Positions 23,909-37,393 are shown, numbered from the stretch's first letter. The stretch is DNA of 64,000 bases from Plantago major (GCA_026545765.1 CM048839.1:24552566-24616565); one strand, 5' to 3'. The notes: generated from the letters alone by a model not told the origin. Program-made: numbers and translations.

Positions 23909-25606
23909 AACTTTTCAAAACTTCTCTTTTTTTTTTAAAGAATCCGAAATATATTACTCCTGTAAAATTGAGATTTTAATCTATGATTATAACAACCGGT
24001 GCATACGAGCCCAGTCTACCTAGATGTTTTTCGCCCCAATTATAATCCATGGTTATAGAATAATGGCAAAATACTGAAATGTCCTAATGATGAAATTTTT
24101 GTTCAATTACAAACCAAATTTTGGTCTGGTGAGCCAACCGCAAACACTCTTTGTGAACATCGGTCCACCGTAGTATTATATCTAGACCACCATATTCGGA
24201 GGCCAAGTGTTTGTCTGAAATTATATTCAAATTATGGTTCTATTATTTTACATAAAATAGGTTAGATTATGGTCGGTGACTACACTTTTAAGATGGTCTT
24301 GTTTTATCAAAATCTAACAATAAAGTTCACACATAAATCTCCTCATAGATACATATTCTGTCTACTGCACCATCAAACTATGCTCTTTATTCTTCTATAT
24401 ATCTACTCATATCAATCATTTACCCCAAAATACTTATTTACATTAACCACTCTCAAATACCTCAAAATTATTCGAGTTACAAAAGTAGTACATATAATAT
24501 AAAAGTAACTCTTTAATCTTTCTTTGGAGATGCGAGTGCCCCCATTTCCGCCCCTGGTTTTTTGGGATTGAAAATGGAAGGTTGGGGCCCTATTTTCACA
24601 TGCTGCATAATTTTCACAAAATTACAAGAAATATATGTGGAGTGGAACCAAAAACGTTCCAAGTTGACAAGGAAATGTATTTACGGCAATGCAGGCCTTT
24701 ATAAAATATCTGAATCGACAAACAAATTCCATACACGGGTCGAAAATTGTCTGACTTTTTGTTTGGCATTCTATGGAGGAGTAGAATACTATAATCTATA
24801 GATCAATGAACAAGTACCATTCAGCATTTATGAATTATGATTGTCACATCGTCTATGTACGTAACACTATTTTTTACTGATCCAGGAGAAAGGTTAATTC
24901 TGTTCCGACCAAACTAGATATTAGAGGGCCAAAGATTTAAAGTTTGGAGGCTAAATTATATATCGTATATTCACTTCGGTCCATTAAAATCTTCCTAAGC
25001 ACTTGTTTTCTCTTCAATTAAGGAATGATAATAAAATAATGATTTGTAAGAGGTATTATATTGGTGAAGTTGTAAGTGTATGATAAAGTAATAGAAAGAT
25101 TGAATAAAATGATGATAAAGTAGGAAAGAGAAATAATAAATAATTAGTTAGTGGGGGTAAAATATTTCTATAAATGGGTTAACAAGTTTCTAGTGGAACC
25201 CCATAAAAGTAAAGTTAGGAATTTATTAATGGAACGAAGGGAGTATTATTTTGGAGTCCGTGAAAATATTAAATTACATAAACATATAAATTTTCAAATT
25301 TAGGGCCCGGGAAACCCCACTATCACCGTTCTAAAAGTCCGATTTTATTGTGTCAAAACATTTTTATTAATTTGAAAACAGAAAATGTTTCATTTTGTTT
25401 TACGTATCGTAAGATACCGAATTGATATATACGAAGCCTAGAAGTGCAGAAGAAGACACCAGTCAGACAAAATTCTTATTTAGTTCAAAAATCAAATCCA
25501 TAGACCATAGTAATATATTAATTTTATACTATAGTATATATTTCACACCAAACAATTAATTCCTTACAGCTCTAATACTCTCTCGTGATGCTCCAGTAGA
25601 CCATAT
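23909..25606. other. Intergenic spacer between AP5B1 and the NPH3-like gene
   Basis: AT-rich. A sequence ending GGAACGAAGGGAG|TA at 25243 looks like the right terminus of another Stowaway-like MITE, but its left end could not be found, so it is probably truncated. The open stretches at 24269-24502 and 24562-24801 resemble nothing known to me. Confidence 0.4.
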
Positions 25607-25614
25607 TATATAAA
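25607..25614 (+). promoter_or_regulatory. Candidate TATA box of the NPH3-like gene
   Basis: TATATAAA lies 168 bp upstream of the chosen ATG (25782), a usual distance for a plant promoter with a 5' UTR of about 135 bases. Confidence 0.45.
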
Positions 25615-25781
25615 CATTTCATATATACATACAAACATACACACATAATACACACAAAGACTCACAGACAAGAGTAGTATTTATTTTGTACTAGTACTGG
25701 ATAATTGGATATGATATAACTCAAAAAGTTGTAAACTAGTAGTTCCATTAATTCAATGCAACCAAGGAAGCTGCTCAAAAC

Positions 25782-28655
25782 ATGTCAGACCAAGTTCAAT
25801 TTCACATCAATGGCCATCAAACATTCTTCCTCTCTCAGGTATGGTATCTGCATTTCTTCGCTCAATTCAGTTCAGTTTAGTAGCACTTTGTTTCGGATTT
25901 GTGCGATTTTCCTATCGTTAGTTGTCGAATCGTTGTAGGAATGTAACGTTCTTGATTTCTGGGGTGCAGAGAATCATGTCAAAGTACTCAAAGAAAGTAA
26001 GAAGAATGATCAAACAAGAGAAGCAGCAAGGAACAATCAGGATTGATCATTTTCCAGGCGGTTCGGAAGCGTTCGAGTTAGTTTCAAGATTCTGCTACAA
26101 CAATGCCAACATTTCAATCAATTGCACCAATGTTGCCATGCTCCATTCCTGCGCATTGTTTCTCGGAATGACAGAAAGAGCCTCGTGTTCCGTAAACCTC
26201 CTCAGCCAGACTGAAGTCTTTCTGGAAAGCATGTTCTATTGGTCCTGGAATGACATTCTCACCTGTCTCAAATCATGTGAGCTCTGTTTCGACCATGCCG
26301 AATCATCAGGACTAGTTGAGAAGCTTCTAGTTTCACTTCTGGCGAAAATCGCGCAGGTCTCAGATGTGAATTTGCTCTCAGTTTCGTCGCCATCGTCCTC
26401 GTCATCGCCTGACACAGCCTCGCAAAGTTCGTCCTCGCGAAAAGCTTGGGCCTGGTGGTTCCAGGATATGACATTTCTAGGCCCCAGGACAATAGAGAGC
26501 TTTCTCAAGGCCTTAGGGGCTTATGGGAATGAAAACAGCAATCTAGTCCTGACAAAGTTTTTACTACACTACCTGAAGACAGCAGGTTATGTAAAGAACG
26601 TCCATTCGACCGAGTATGCGATGTTGGCAGATACCGCGGTTCATGGAGTGATTTTGATGGGGAAGACTGCATTTTCTTGTAGAGGGGTGTTTTGGGTACT
26701 TCGGATAGTATCCGGTTTCGGGTTGAGTAAAGAGTGTCGTGCAGCGTTAGAGAGGCTTATTGGTGGGATGCTCGATCAGGCGACACTAGACGATCTTTTG
26801 GTATCAAACGGAGGGTATGGTGGGGTGTATGATGTGAATCTTGTTGTGAGGCTGATCAAATTGTTTGTTCAGTGTAATGAGGAAATGACATTGCCTAAAC
26901 TGAAGAAAGTAGGGGAGTTGATTGATATGTATCTAGGTGAGATTGGTCCAGATCCTAGTCTGAAAGTGTCAAAGTTTCTTGGTGCTGCTGAGAGTCTGCC
27001 TGATTGTGCAAGGGATTCATTTGATCATGTTTACAGGGCTATTGATATTTATCTTCAGGTAACTTTCACTCTTTCAGTTTCAGACTTCCAGTTTAAATCT
27101 TTTCTGCTATGATGTTTTTGTCCCTTGTCTGTGTTGTGGAATATGGACTGAGGAAATAGCCAATAGATGGTTTGGGGATAATGAACTTATGGTGTGGAAT
27201 TGGGAACAGAAACATATGCAAGAAAGTGATAGAAAAGACAACAAAACTAAAGTCCAACTCCCTTTCCCTAGATTCCACGAAACATGATGTGCTATAGTCT
27301 ATCATGCTTTTTGTACATTTTCGAATGACTCATGATCATCGAGAGAAAAAGTTTTTGACGTTAATCACCTAGCTTATCATCATCTATCAGCTAGTTTTGC
27401 TAAACACAGTTGTAATGTTAAGTCGCTCCATGTTAGTAAGATTAGAACTTCATTGAATCTGTAAACATTGCTGAACTTGGAACTTTGTTCACTCAAAGTT
27501 GTATTTGTATACTTTTGTAACCATGACAGGTTATCCTGTCATCTTTGTGTAAGCTAACAAGTACAAGGCAAAAGAATAGTGACTTGGTTTAGCTTTTAAT
27601 CCATGGCAATGGGTCAGTTTCTTCAACTTGGATATTTGAAATGGATGGCTGAGGTTGATGTTTTCAAGAATCGCCTATATTTTTCCTTCCATGCTACTTC
27701 GAAACTAGAAACTGAAAAGCAATTTTAAAATTGGTGTTTTTTATATATAACCAAAGGCAAATAATTGAGATTCTGATTAAGTACATGTTGATACGTAGGT
27801 CAAGATTGACATGCTGCCAAGTATATTAATTAACTGCCAGATTATATAATACGGTATATACCAGCAGGAAATTTGGCCTTTTCCTTTTGTGTCTTGTGCT
27901 ATATTTGGTTACCTGTGAGTCCAACTGTTAGACAGGTACCACTGTCTTAATGTAAACAATGACAGGAGCCTAATATTCCATATTAGTAAAGTTAATACTC
28001 AAGACAAATTCAATTTGTGTTTAATAGTATTTCTTATTGTTTGCATGACTAGGATCACTTGAATTGTTAGTACCAGCATAAGCTAAAGCATGTTTTTTAT
28101 GCTATATTACTGATGCAAGATCCCTTGCTACTTTTAAAAAAAAAAACCCGAATTTCAAGAATTTGTTTTCGTGCTAGTATGTTTTAACCCAAGGCAATAA
28201 TGTGATTTTGATCCTATGTGCAGTCTCATCCGGCAGTTCCGCTAGAGGAAAGGTCGAAACTGTGCAGATGCCTAAACTATGAGAAGCTAAGTCTCGAAAC
28301 ATGCAAGGATCTAGCAAAAAACCCGAGGATACCTCCAACAATCGCAATTCAAGCTTTGCGTTCTCAGCATTCAAACATATGTACGTCCGACTTGGTGGAT
28401 GAGGATGAATATGTTGAGACACTGAAAAGCAAGAGTAAGGTTAACAAAAGAACGAAAGATTATCAAATGGTCTTGTACAATAACAGCGATGAAAAGAAGT
28501 CATGCCAGCCAGAGAAAGAGGTGAAAGTTAACCTGGAGAGGATGCAAGGGAGAGTGGTGGAACTGGAGAAAGTGTGCAGAGAAATGAGAGTTCAGATGGC
28601 TAGAATGGCAAAAATGAGTCCACAACAGAACAGACAATTGCCAAGAATGTGCTGA
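25782..28655 (+). CDS. BTB/POZ-NPH3 family protein, three exons
   Basis: Exons are 25782-25838 (19 codons), 25970-27058 and 28224-28655, all joined at phase 0, giving 525 aa. Exon 1 encodes [19 protein letters not shown], the first strand of a BTB fold. Exon 2 continues [20 protein letters not shown] and [23 protein letters not shown], the typical join of BTB to NPH3. The NPH3 domain follows ([73 protein letters not shown]), then [38 protein letters not shown] in exon 3 and a C-terminal coiled coil (about residues 480-515). NPH3 proteins are plant CUL3-adaptor-like or phototropin-signalling factors at the plasma membrane. This one resembles the divergent At3g19850-type group with a reduced BTB, recalled from memory. 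An out-of-frame upstream ATG at 25756 overlaps the start. Confidence 0.88.
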
Positions 28656-29846
28656 CAAATGGTCGGTTTTTACCATGTTGCTTTGAAGTTTCGCGGATTG
28701 TTGTTGTATGAATGAGTGTGATTCTACATTGTAATGATTCTTGTAAATTATCAGTTCTTACTTGGAATGACTCCAGTCTTTATCTGTAAGTAAACATTTA
28801 CAGAATGATGGTGTTCCAGAATGATAATTTCTGGGATGAATAGATATTAGATCGAGCAATCTAAAACATGCATTAATCTTGAAGTAGTGTGGGGCGGATA
28901 AGTGTGACTCGAAAATCAGCTGAATCTCCTGTCCCACTTTTATTATAAATCACGTGTACCATCAGTAACTGTAAAGTTGGAGCCGCTCCGCTCCTGGCGC
29001 TATGGAGCGGCCAGGTTTAAAAAGCGTCCGGCCACTTTTAAAGACTGGTGAATCAGGGCAAGTTTTGGGTAGTCAAATACAATGTCGCCCCCACTTAAAC
29101 CTGATTGTCCCTGAATTCTGATTTTGCAGCCGTAACTACTCAATTCTCCACTTCAGCTCTCTCCTCCGGCACTGCAGCTATTCCATCGACATACAGTTTT
29201 CTGTTTTGCATTTTTTTCTATATTGTTTTTAGCTTTCTTTTTTACTGTTTTCTTGTTTCTTTAAGCTCATTTCTGACTGTATTGTTGTCTAAGTTATTTT
29301 TGTACATGTACCATGTTCTATGGGTAGGTATTATATAGGGTATTTGTTTGCATATTTATGAATATCAGGAGCACTTGATAAGTTTTATGACAAGTATGTG
29401 CAATAGTTTGAATAGCGGTCATCCTGCTCTTTGGGTCGGTCGGGGATCCGAGATCGATAACTATGGTTGGACCTATACAAAATCACAGTCCTTCATGAGT
29501 TTTCTGGCCTTTGACACGTCTGATTCGGCATCTATGTCTGTGTATGATTGTTTAGATAGGCTAACAACTCAGATGGAGTCTGGGGGTTGCCAGGTTAATA
29601 CCTGATAGTTTGAAACTACTGAAGCTTGAGAACAAATAGTTGCAATAGTTCCATAATTCTCTGGAATATCACAGGGTCAAATTATATTGATAGAAGCACT
29701 AAAAATAAATAATTCGCATCTTATTATCTTACAGCGATCCGAAATCAGAAGTATCCGAAACTGATAACTAAACTCAATAATACAAAATTTAGAATACACT
29801 AAATTACAAAAAAGAACAAGCAACAAGGCAACATACCGCAAGGAGA
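28656..29846. other. Spacer between the NPH3-like and GSA genes
   Basis: This is the convergent 3' region of two genes. It holds the probable 3' UTR of the NPH3-like gene and a GC-rich patch at 28975-29035 with an imperfect inverted pair around GGAGCGG/CCGCTCC (GGAGCCGCTCCGCTCC and GGAGCGGCC). The 85-codon open stretch at 29348-29605 has no family I recognise. No further gene is supported. Confidence 0.4.
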
Positions 29847-32800
29847 TTAAAGTGTCTGGAATACCTTCTTGGCAGCTGCTATCGTCTGTTGAATGTCTTC
29901 CGAAGTATGAGCTAAGCTCGTAAAACCAGCCTCGAATTGAGAAGGTGCAAAATAGACACCCTCCTCCAGCATTCCTCTGTAGAACTTTGCGAATTTTGCA
30001 GTATCACTTTTCTTTGCATCCTCGAAATTGTAAACAGGACCATCACAGAAAAAGAAGCCAAACATCCCATTTATATATCCACCGGAAATAGCGTGGCCTG
30101 CCTTCTTACCAGCATCCAAAAGGCCCTCAACAAGTTCACCAGTTATCTTGTTCAGATGCTCATATGTTCCCGGCTGTTGCAGTCGCTTAAGTGTGTGGAT
30201 ACCAGCTGTCATAGCCAACGGGTTTCCACTTAGTGTCCCAGCTTGATACATAGGTCCGGATGGAGCAACCATCTTCATGATCTCCTTCCGCCCTCCATAT
30301 GCACCTACTGGCAAACCACCACCAATAATCTTCCCAAGTGTGGTCAAATCAGGAGTTATGCCGAAATACTCCTGGGCTCCACCATAGGATAGCCGAAACC
30401 CAGTCATAACTTCATCAAAAATAAGAAGACTATCATTATCTTTGGTAAGTTTGCGCACGGCGTTGATGAAATCAGGTGTTGGGGGGATAAAGCCAGCATT
30501 TCCTACAACTGGTTCGAGAATTACAGCTGCAATTTCTCCTTTGTTAGCTTCAAACAGGCTTTCAACTGTGGCAATGTCATTATAAGGGGATGTGAGGGTC
30601 CCAGAGGTAGCTGCTTTGGGGACACCTGGGGAATCAGGAAGCCCTAATGTGGCGACTCCACTTCCGGCTTTAACTAGGAAAGGATCAGCGTGGCCATGGT
30701 AACAACCTTCGAATTTGATTATCTTCTCACGGCCAGTATAAGCACGGGCCAATCTAAGTACCCCCATGCATGCTTCAGTACCAGAATTGACAAAACGGAC
30801 CATTTCTATGCTTGGAACAGCAGAGATTACCATTTCAGCCAAGACATTTTCAAGGAGACAGGGAGCACCGAAGCTGGTTCCTTTCTTCATAGTTTCAGCC
30901 AAGGCAGCAAGTACCTGCAGATGATCAACAATGCAGTTTAATGTTTGTGGTTCTCAGTGCTTAATTTTATTTAACCACCGGTACGCAGTGTGATTGTGTC
31001 CTTGTAGGATAAGTGTTTGCTCATCTAAATGGATGCCTTCCATCAAAATTACCTCTCAGAACTTGTTAACACAAACAAAGGCTGATAAAGTTGGAATTAA
31101 TCAGATTATCCTGACAAAGCAATATGTTTAAACTCAACAGACCCGGTCTAGGTAATAATTTTCCATTTATGTTGGAGCATGTCTCTCTTTGCTGAGCTAC
31201 AGAACACTCATTTAAAATGGTTAGGATAATATGTATCAAGCCACATCCATAATCATAGTGATGTAGATTCTTATCTCATTTCCTAATACATGCATTCTTC
31301 AAACCCCTCCCATTTTTTTTACAGTGGCATGAATGGGAATTGGAAAGTTGCACGTCACATACATCATTTATTAGTTATTTAATCACCATAGATTTAAAGT
31401 ATTGCACGAAAGGTAGCGTCCATTATATTTCAAACTAGTAAATAAATAGAGCAAAAGACTGACCTCATCATCAGCATGACCAATTATGGCAGGCCCCCAT
31501 GATCCAACGTAGTCAATGTATTCATTACCATCAATATCCCACATCCGGGAGCCCTTGACAGAATCAATCACGATAGGCTGACCGCCAACTGACTTAAAAG
31601 CACGTACAGGGGAATTTACACCTCCTGGCATCAATTCCTGTGGACATTATGACATACTAGATGAGATAATGTGTGTAGTCATCAGTGAATCCAAAATATC
31701 ATATATCGGACAGAACATACATCTCAACAAATGTGACATTCACGAAGTCAAAATGATATCCAGGAGGAATCACGTGTTTCTCTCCGTTGTCAACTATTTA
31801 AGCATTATAAAAGTCCGCTCACCTTTCTATTTCCACCAACTTCCTCCATGGTTCATTATTACACAATTCTTGTCAACAATCTATGATAAAACACTAACGC
31901 TTGTTATCATGTCAATTGTAGAAGTGACATTTATTTCTGCATATTACTCATGTCTTCTTATTTTACATAGCAGTAACAAAAAAGTCGGATGGAGGTGGCA
32001 AACTGGCAACAATACAACGATCAAAGAGAGATTATAATCAGTTGCGCTATATCAGGCTTTACGAAATTCACAAAAACTTTTTATGATGAAGGTGTTCTAC
32101 AGTTAAAGGACATTTATCCTGCACTATCAACTTCAGAACATCTCATCTTAAAGCCATCAAATCTATTTACACTGAAATAGGTGGAGGTTATATAATGCAA
32201 TGGAAGTAGATTTAATTAGTCTTCTGATTTCTATTTGACTTTGCTATTGTTTTTATCACGAAAAGTCTTGTCTGCGAGTTCTTCCATCCCTAGTATCAGC
32301 TTTAATCCAAAACAAACCACAGATTACTTCTAAAGTTACAATGAGTTAACGACATTGATGACCCGGTAATCATCAATCATAAACAACACAATGAGGTGCC
32401 AAACTCAACAACCAATGAACCAAATCAAGTGCTCCATATTTCCAAAGGAAAACATTAAAACACAGTTTCAATTAGTTCTCAAACGAATCCGTACATCGGT
32501 AATACTGAGAACTCTCCTGCATTTCTAGAATTTTAACCTACCGATTAATTCCAGCACCTTACCAAATCTCCACATACCAACTGCAAACTTGTTACACTTG
32601 CATCGGCTCAAGAGGAAATGAATTCATGAAAGTAGCTTACTAGGTACTAGTTAATCAGTCCTAACTCCTAATTATATACATTATAAAAAAATTCTTCTAA
32701 ACTCAACAAGAGAGAATGAAATGGCAGAGAAAAACAGATCACATGCCACAATCCGGTAAACAAAGCTGATACAACTCGAATTATATCAAAACAAGCTGAA

Positions 32801-33010
32801 CTAACAATCAATCTTCTTACGAAGACATGAATTGTGTACCTTAGCTGCGTTAAACGCATCTTCGGATTTCTTCAGAGTGTAGGTTTTCTTCTTCTCCTCA
32901 ACAAGAGTCATCCGGACGATCGAAGCGCATCGCTTCTGGCGGTGGCCAACGCGAGCTTGACTCAATTTAGACGGGCATGAAACGCCTATACTTGAAATTG
33001 AAGCCGCCAT
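29847..33010 (-). CDS. GSA: Glutamate-1-semialdehyde 2,1-aminomutase, chloroplastic
   Basis: Exons on the minus strand are 33010-32840, 31637-31464 and 30914-29847, all joined at phase 0 and giving 470 aa, the usual plant length. This PLP enzyme moves the amino group of glutamate-1-semialdehyde to give 5-aminolevulinate, the precursor of chlorophyll and heme, in the plastid stroma. Residues 1 to about 36 are Ser/Arg-rich with few acids, a transit peptide. The mature part starts near [20 protein letters not shown]. Class III aminotransferase features are [51 protein letters not shown] and the PLP lysine in [18 protein letters not shown] at about residue 310. Introns are 1202 and 549 bp. No defects are seen. 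The Tork-like retrotransposon ends only about 330 bp upstream of the ATG, so any longer native promoter has been displaced. Confidence 0.96.
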
Positions 33011-33341
33011 TTCCGACCAGATACGGCGGTGTTTGGTAGCAGTGGAATTTTGCGAGCGTTTTGTATTGGTTTCGTGGGAGATTTAGAGCTGTGACTTCTT
33101 TTTCAGTTGAATTGCGAAGAAGAAGATAAGAAATTCAGATAAGAGGAAAATTTTCATTTGTCTTGTACTGGGTCAAAATTGAGAAAGTGAAATTGTAAGG
33201 AGTTAAAAGTTGTGGCTGCTGGATTGGGCTTGGGCCTGGCCTAATCACTATCCTTAAAAAATTCCATCCGACATTACAAATAGCATAGAGAAACTATGAA
33301 GATTAGTGATTACTCATCGACTGTTCTCCGGATAATATATT

Positions 33342-33947
33342 GGTCCCCCATTAGTAGCCAAATTGATGCTGCAACATTTAAGCTCAGAGTAATGCAACCT
33401 GTTAGTGGGGAGGTTACCTCTTCACATTTAAGTGGAATAATCTGGAAATTTTCTAGAAGGCCAAAAGGTTTGTTTAGTGAAAAATTGTGGTAAAAAGATA
33501 AACCCGCGAGCCATATTTGCTCCCATCTCGCTTAGGTTTTCTAGTTCAAATTTTTCTGGGCCCTACCTCACAGCAGCGTAGGAGGTTCCATATAACCACA
33601 ACACACACTTGTGACTACGAAGAACAAGCATACCTTTATACTACTCTTTCCTTCCATATGTTTTCAATGTGGGACAATTGCAAAAAGCAAGTCCCAACTA
33701 GCTCACTTTAAGCCAATTTATCATTCACACCTAGAATTGGTTACCTCCCGTATCTTATACTGTTACGAAGCTTGTGCATCCCACTTCGCAACGAGCTAAA
33801 GAGCACGCAAAATCGAGTGGTGGAACTTAGATAATTAATTGCTCAAAGTTACCCACTTAACACATTATAAAGCATAACAATTTTGGCTCTCTCTTGGTTG
33901 CCTCTTGCAACCACACTTAGTTGCCTCTTGCAACCAATTCCCCAACA
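33342..33947 (-). repeat. 3' LTR of the Tork-like element (left copy)
   Basis: It shares with 54025-54430 the blocks CCATTAGTAGCCAAATTG, TTTGTTTAGTGAAAAATTG, CCACTTCGCAACGAGC and the end TTGCAACCAATTCCCCAACA. Relative to the right LTR it has about 88 extra bases after GATGCTGCAAC and about 165 extra bases between TTTTTCTG and CTAGCTCAC. It lacks the TATA-containing segment that lies left of 54018 in the other LTR. The outer (left) limit is uncertain. Confidence 0.7.
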
Positions 33948-34460
33948 ATCCCCCACATGAATGAGACAATTGGCTGGTAAATGCAAATGCAGCCTATCAA
34001 TGCAAGTTCGAGAGTTCTTCGAGAAAAACGTTGCATCGGGAAAGGTGGTTGTTAGCCTTGAACCTTCCCTAGTGAAATACCATCGGATACACTTGCCAAC
34101 AAGTGGACGCGATGCCTTGAACTTTTCGGCTTTTGTGTGTAACAAGACAATGATATACACACAACGATTTCCTCTACACCACATAGGTCCTTTCGTTGTT
34201 GTCCGTTTTGGCCCTGGACTGCCTTGGAAACTTTCACCGAATGCTCTAGAGATTTAGCCCTGACTATCATCTCATAGAAGCGGCCCCTTCACGTTCGACA
34301 TAGGTGATCTCTCGTTAGAAGTATCCTGTCATACCCCACGTTATCAACTTAACGTATAAGGATCATTAAAAGCTTTCGCTTATCCTCCACTGTACATGTC
34401 TATCACTCTTTCATCATAGGAATAGGTAGGGAACTCTATTTCCCGAGTGCTTTGGTCGAT

Positions 34461-34490
34461 CCCCCCCCCCCCCACACACACACACACACA
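34461..34490. repeat. (C)n(CA)n simple repeat
   Basis: Thirteen C followed by about nine CA units, in the untranslated part of the Tork-like element between RNase H and the 3' LTR. Confidence 0.95.
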
Positions 34491-34560
34491 ATTCGGTTGT
34501 CCCTTTGAACCTGCAAATTGGGGTTTACAATTCAGGTAGGGTTGCCATCATGGGTGGTAA

Positions 34561-37291
34561 TCATTTAATGGGCTTTAACCCCATTCCCCTCGATGATTCC
34601 TCCACACGGTCTCTTGTAAGACCTTTAGTTAATGGGTCCGCAATATTATCTTTGGATCTTACAAACTCCAAAGCTATAACTCCCGTTTTTAATAGTTTCT
34701 TCACGGATTTATGTCTCCTACGAATATGTGGAGACTTCCCATTATACACATTATTCCTTGCTCGTCCAATAGCAGACATACTGCCACAGTTCAAGCTAAT
34801 TGGAGGCATAGGTTTTGTCCGCATAGGAGTGTCTTCCAAGAAACTCCGTAACCAATCGGCCTCTTCTGCTGCAAGATCCAACGCTATGAATTCAGATTCC
34901 ATAGTTGATCGTGTAATGCAAGTTTGTTTGCAAGATTTTCAAGAAATCGCTGCTCCACCGATTGTGAAAATATACCCACTCGTGGATTTCACTGTCCAGG
35001 AACCCGTAATCCAATTCACATCACAATACCCTTCAAGCACAACTGGATATCTCGTAAAATGCAGCCCATAGTTAGACGTGCCCCTTAGATATCTAAGGAC
35101 TCTAACTACTGCTTTTCCAACGTTCATGATTCGGGTTACTCGTATATCGGGCTAACTTATTCACTGAGTTAGCGATATCTGGTCTAGTACAGTCCATGAG
35201 GTACATTAGACTGCCTATAATCCTAGAATACTCAAGTTGCCCCACACTTTCTCCCCTATTCTTGCAGAGCTTTGACACCACCTCCATAGGAGTTCTGACA
35301 ATCTCATTACTGTCTTTGTCAAACTTCTCAAGAACCTTTTCAACATAATGACTTTGAGAAAGTGAGTATCCCACATCCGTTTTGGAAATTTTCATTCCAA
35401 GTATGACATCGGCTAGACCCATGTCCTTCATATCAAAATTCCGTGACAACATTCTCTTAGTAGTTATGATGTTATCATTGTTGCCAATGATTATCATATC
35501 ATCCACGTATAAGCACACTATGACATAGTCTTTGTCATCTCCCTTTACGTAGACACACTTGTCACATTGATTTATCCTAAACCCATTTGAAAGCATAACA
35601 CTATCAAATTTCTCATGCCATTGTTTAGGAGCTTGTTTTAATCCATACAAAGATTTAACAAGTCTACACACTTGTTTTTCTTTCCCGGGAACCACATACC
35701 CTTCGGGTTGTTCCATGTAGATTTCTTCCTCAAGTTCTCCATTGAGGAAAGCTGTTTTTACATCCATCTGATGAATCTCAAGATTAAACAATGCTGCAAA
35801 AGCAATGACTAATCTAATGGATGTCTTTCTAGATACAGGAGCATACGTGTCAAAGTAGTCAACACCCTCTGTTTGCTTGTATCCCTTAACTACAAGTCTT
35901 GCTTTGTATTTATCCACGGAACCATCTGGTTTCATCTTCCTCTTGAAGATCCACTTATGACCTAGTGGTTTAGAACCAGGTGGTAGATCCACAAGTTCCC
36001 ATGTATGATTCTGCAGAACCGAATTCATCTCACTATCAATCGCCTCTTTCCAAAGATCAGAATCTGCTGATGAGATAGCCTCTTTGTAGGAGATCGGATC
36101 CTTATCTACCATGTAGGTTAGAAAATCCGGACCAAAAGTTTTTGTTGTCCTAGCCCTCTTGCTACGTCTAGGTTCTTCTACTTCCTTTTGAGGATTCGCC
36201 TCCCCCACATTAGTCGCTTCTTTATTGATCTTTGAGTCAATAATAGTAGACCGATCAATGTAGGGAAAAACCCCCTCAAAGAAAGAAGCATCTATTGCTT
36301 CAATAATAGTATTAATATGCATCTCAGAATTATCTGATTTGTGAATCAGAAATCTATATGCACTGCTATCTTGAGCATATCCTATAAACACGCAATCTAC
36401 CGTTTTAAATCCAATCCGAGTCCTTTTGGGAGGAGGAATAGGAACCTTTGCTAGACACCCCCATACTTTAAGGAATTTATAAGAAGGTGCATGATCTTTC
36501 CATAATTCATAAGGTGTTTTGTCTAGCTTTTTATGCGGTAGCCTGTTTAGGATGTAATTTGAGGAAAGCAAAGCTTCCCCCCACAAATTTTGGGGTGCCC
36601 CCGAACCAAGCAATAATGAATTCATCATCTCTTTGAGTGTCCTATTCTTCCTCTCAGCAATTCCGTTTTGTTGAGGGGGGTAAGGAGCAGTTGTTTGATG
36701 AATGATTCCATTTTCAGCACATAACTGAGCAAATGGAGACTCATACTCTCCACCTCTATCGCTCCTCAACATTTTAATCTTCTTACCAAGTTGATTTTCA
36801 ACTTCATTCTTATAATGCACAAACATGTCAATTGCTTCGTCTGTACTTCTCATTAAGTAAACATAGCAATATCTTGTGCAGTCATCGATAAAAGTGATGA
36901 AGTAACTTTTACCACCTCGCGATTGGACATACTTTAAGTCACAAACATCAGTATGTACCAAATCCAATGGCTCCGAGCTTCTCTCAATAGAACGGAAGGA
37001 TGCTTTTGCTAACTTCGCTTCGACACAAGTCTCACACTTGTATTGTTTATCAATGTTAAATTTGGGTAGTAGGTCAAGTGATATTAATTTTTGTAAACTT
37101 TTACGATTCACATGACCTAGTCTGCCATGCCATAAATTAAAAGAATCATGCAAGTAAGCAAATTTAACATACTCATTAGCCTCTTGGGCAACATTGTTTC
37201 CATCTGAGCTAGTGGAAGCCTCAGTTACATTTGCGCCATAAGGCTCAAGACTGTGAATTACGAGTAGCAACCATCTTAAACAAATTATCAC
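34561..37291 (-). pseudogene. Tork-like pol: integrase, RT, RNase H
   Basis: A 729-codon open frame (37291-35102) holds the GAG-pre-integrase zinc finger (WHGRLGHVNRKSLQKL ... CETCVEAK), the integrase D-D-E core (DLVHTDVCD, FITFIDDCTRYCYVY, LRSDRGGEYES, QQNGIAERKNRTLKEMM) and RT (WIFKRKMKPDGSVDKYKARL, MDVKTAFLNGELEEEIYMEQ, catalytic [25 protein letters not shown]). A frameshift near 35105 moves into RNase H ([30 protein letters not shown]). Upstream another frame change near 37290-37390 separates it from protease. The domains are well kept, so the element decayed fairly recently. Confidence 0.9.
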
Positions 37292-37393
37292 AAAAGTAAC
37301 CTTGTCCTATGTAGGAGCCATCCTTGGTAAGGATAAATTTGTCAGCCTCAAAGCACTGACGGAAGCCCTTCTTGTTCAGCATAGATCCAGAGA

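Noticed and set aside
25010..25243. A complete Stowaway MITE ending at 25243
   Set aside because: Only the right terminus (reverse complement CTCCCTTCGTTCC) is visible; no matching left terminus with TA was found, so it is mentioned only as a truncated trace.
29348..29605. 85-codon ORF between the NPH3-like and GSA genes
   Set aside because: It has no recognisable domain and no splice or promoter support, and a length expected by chance.
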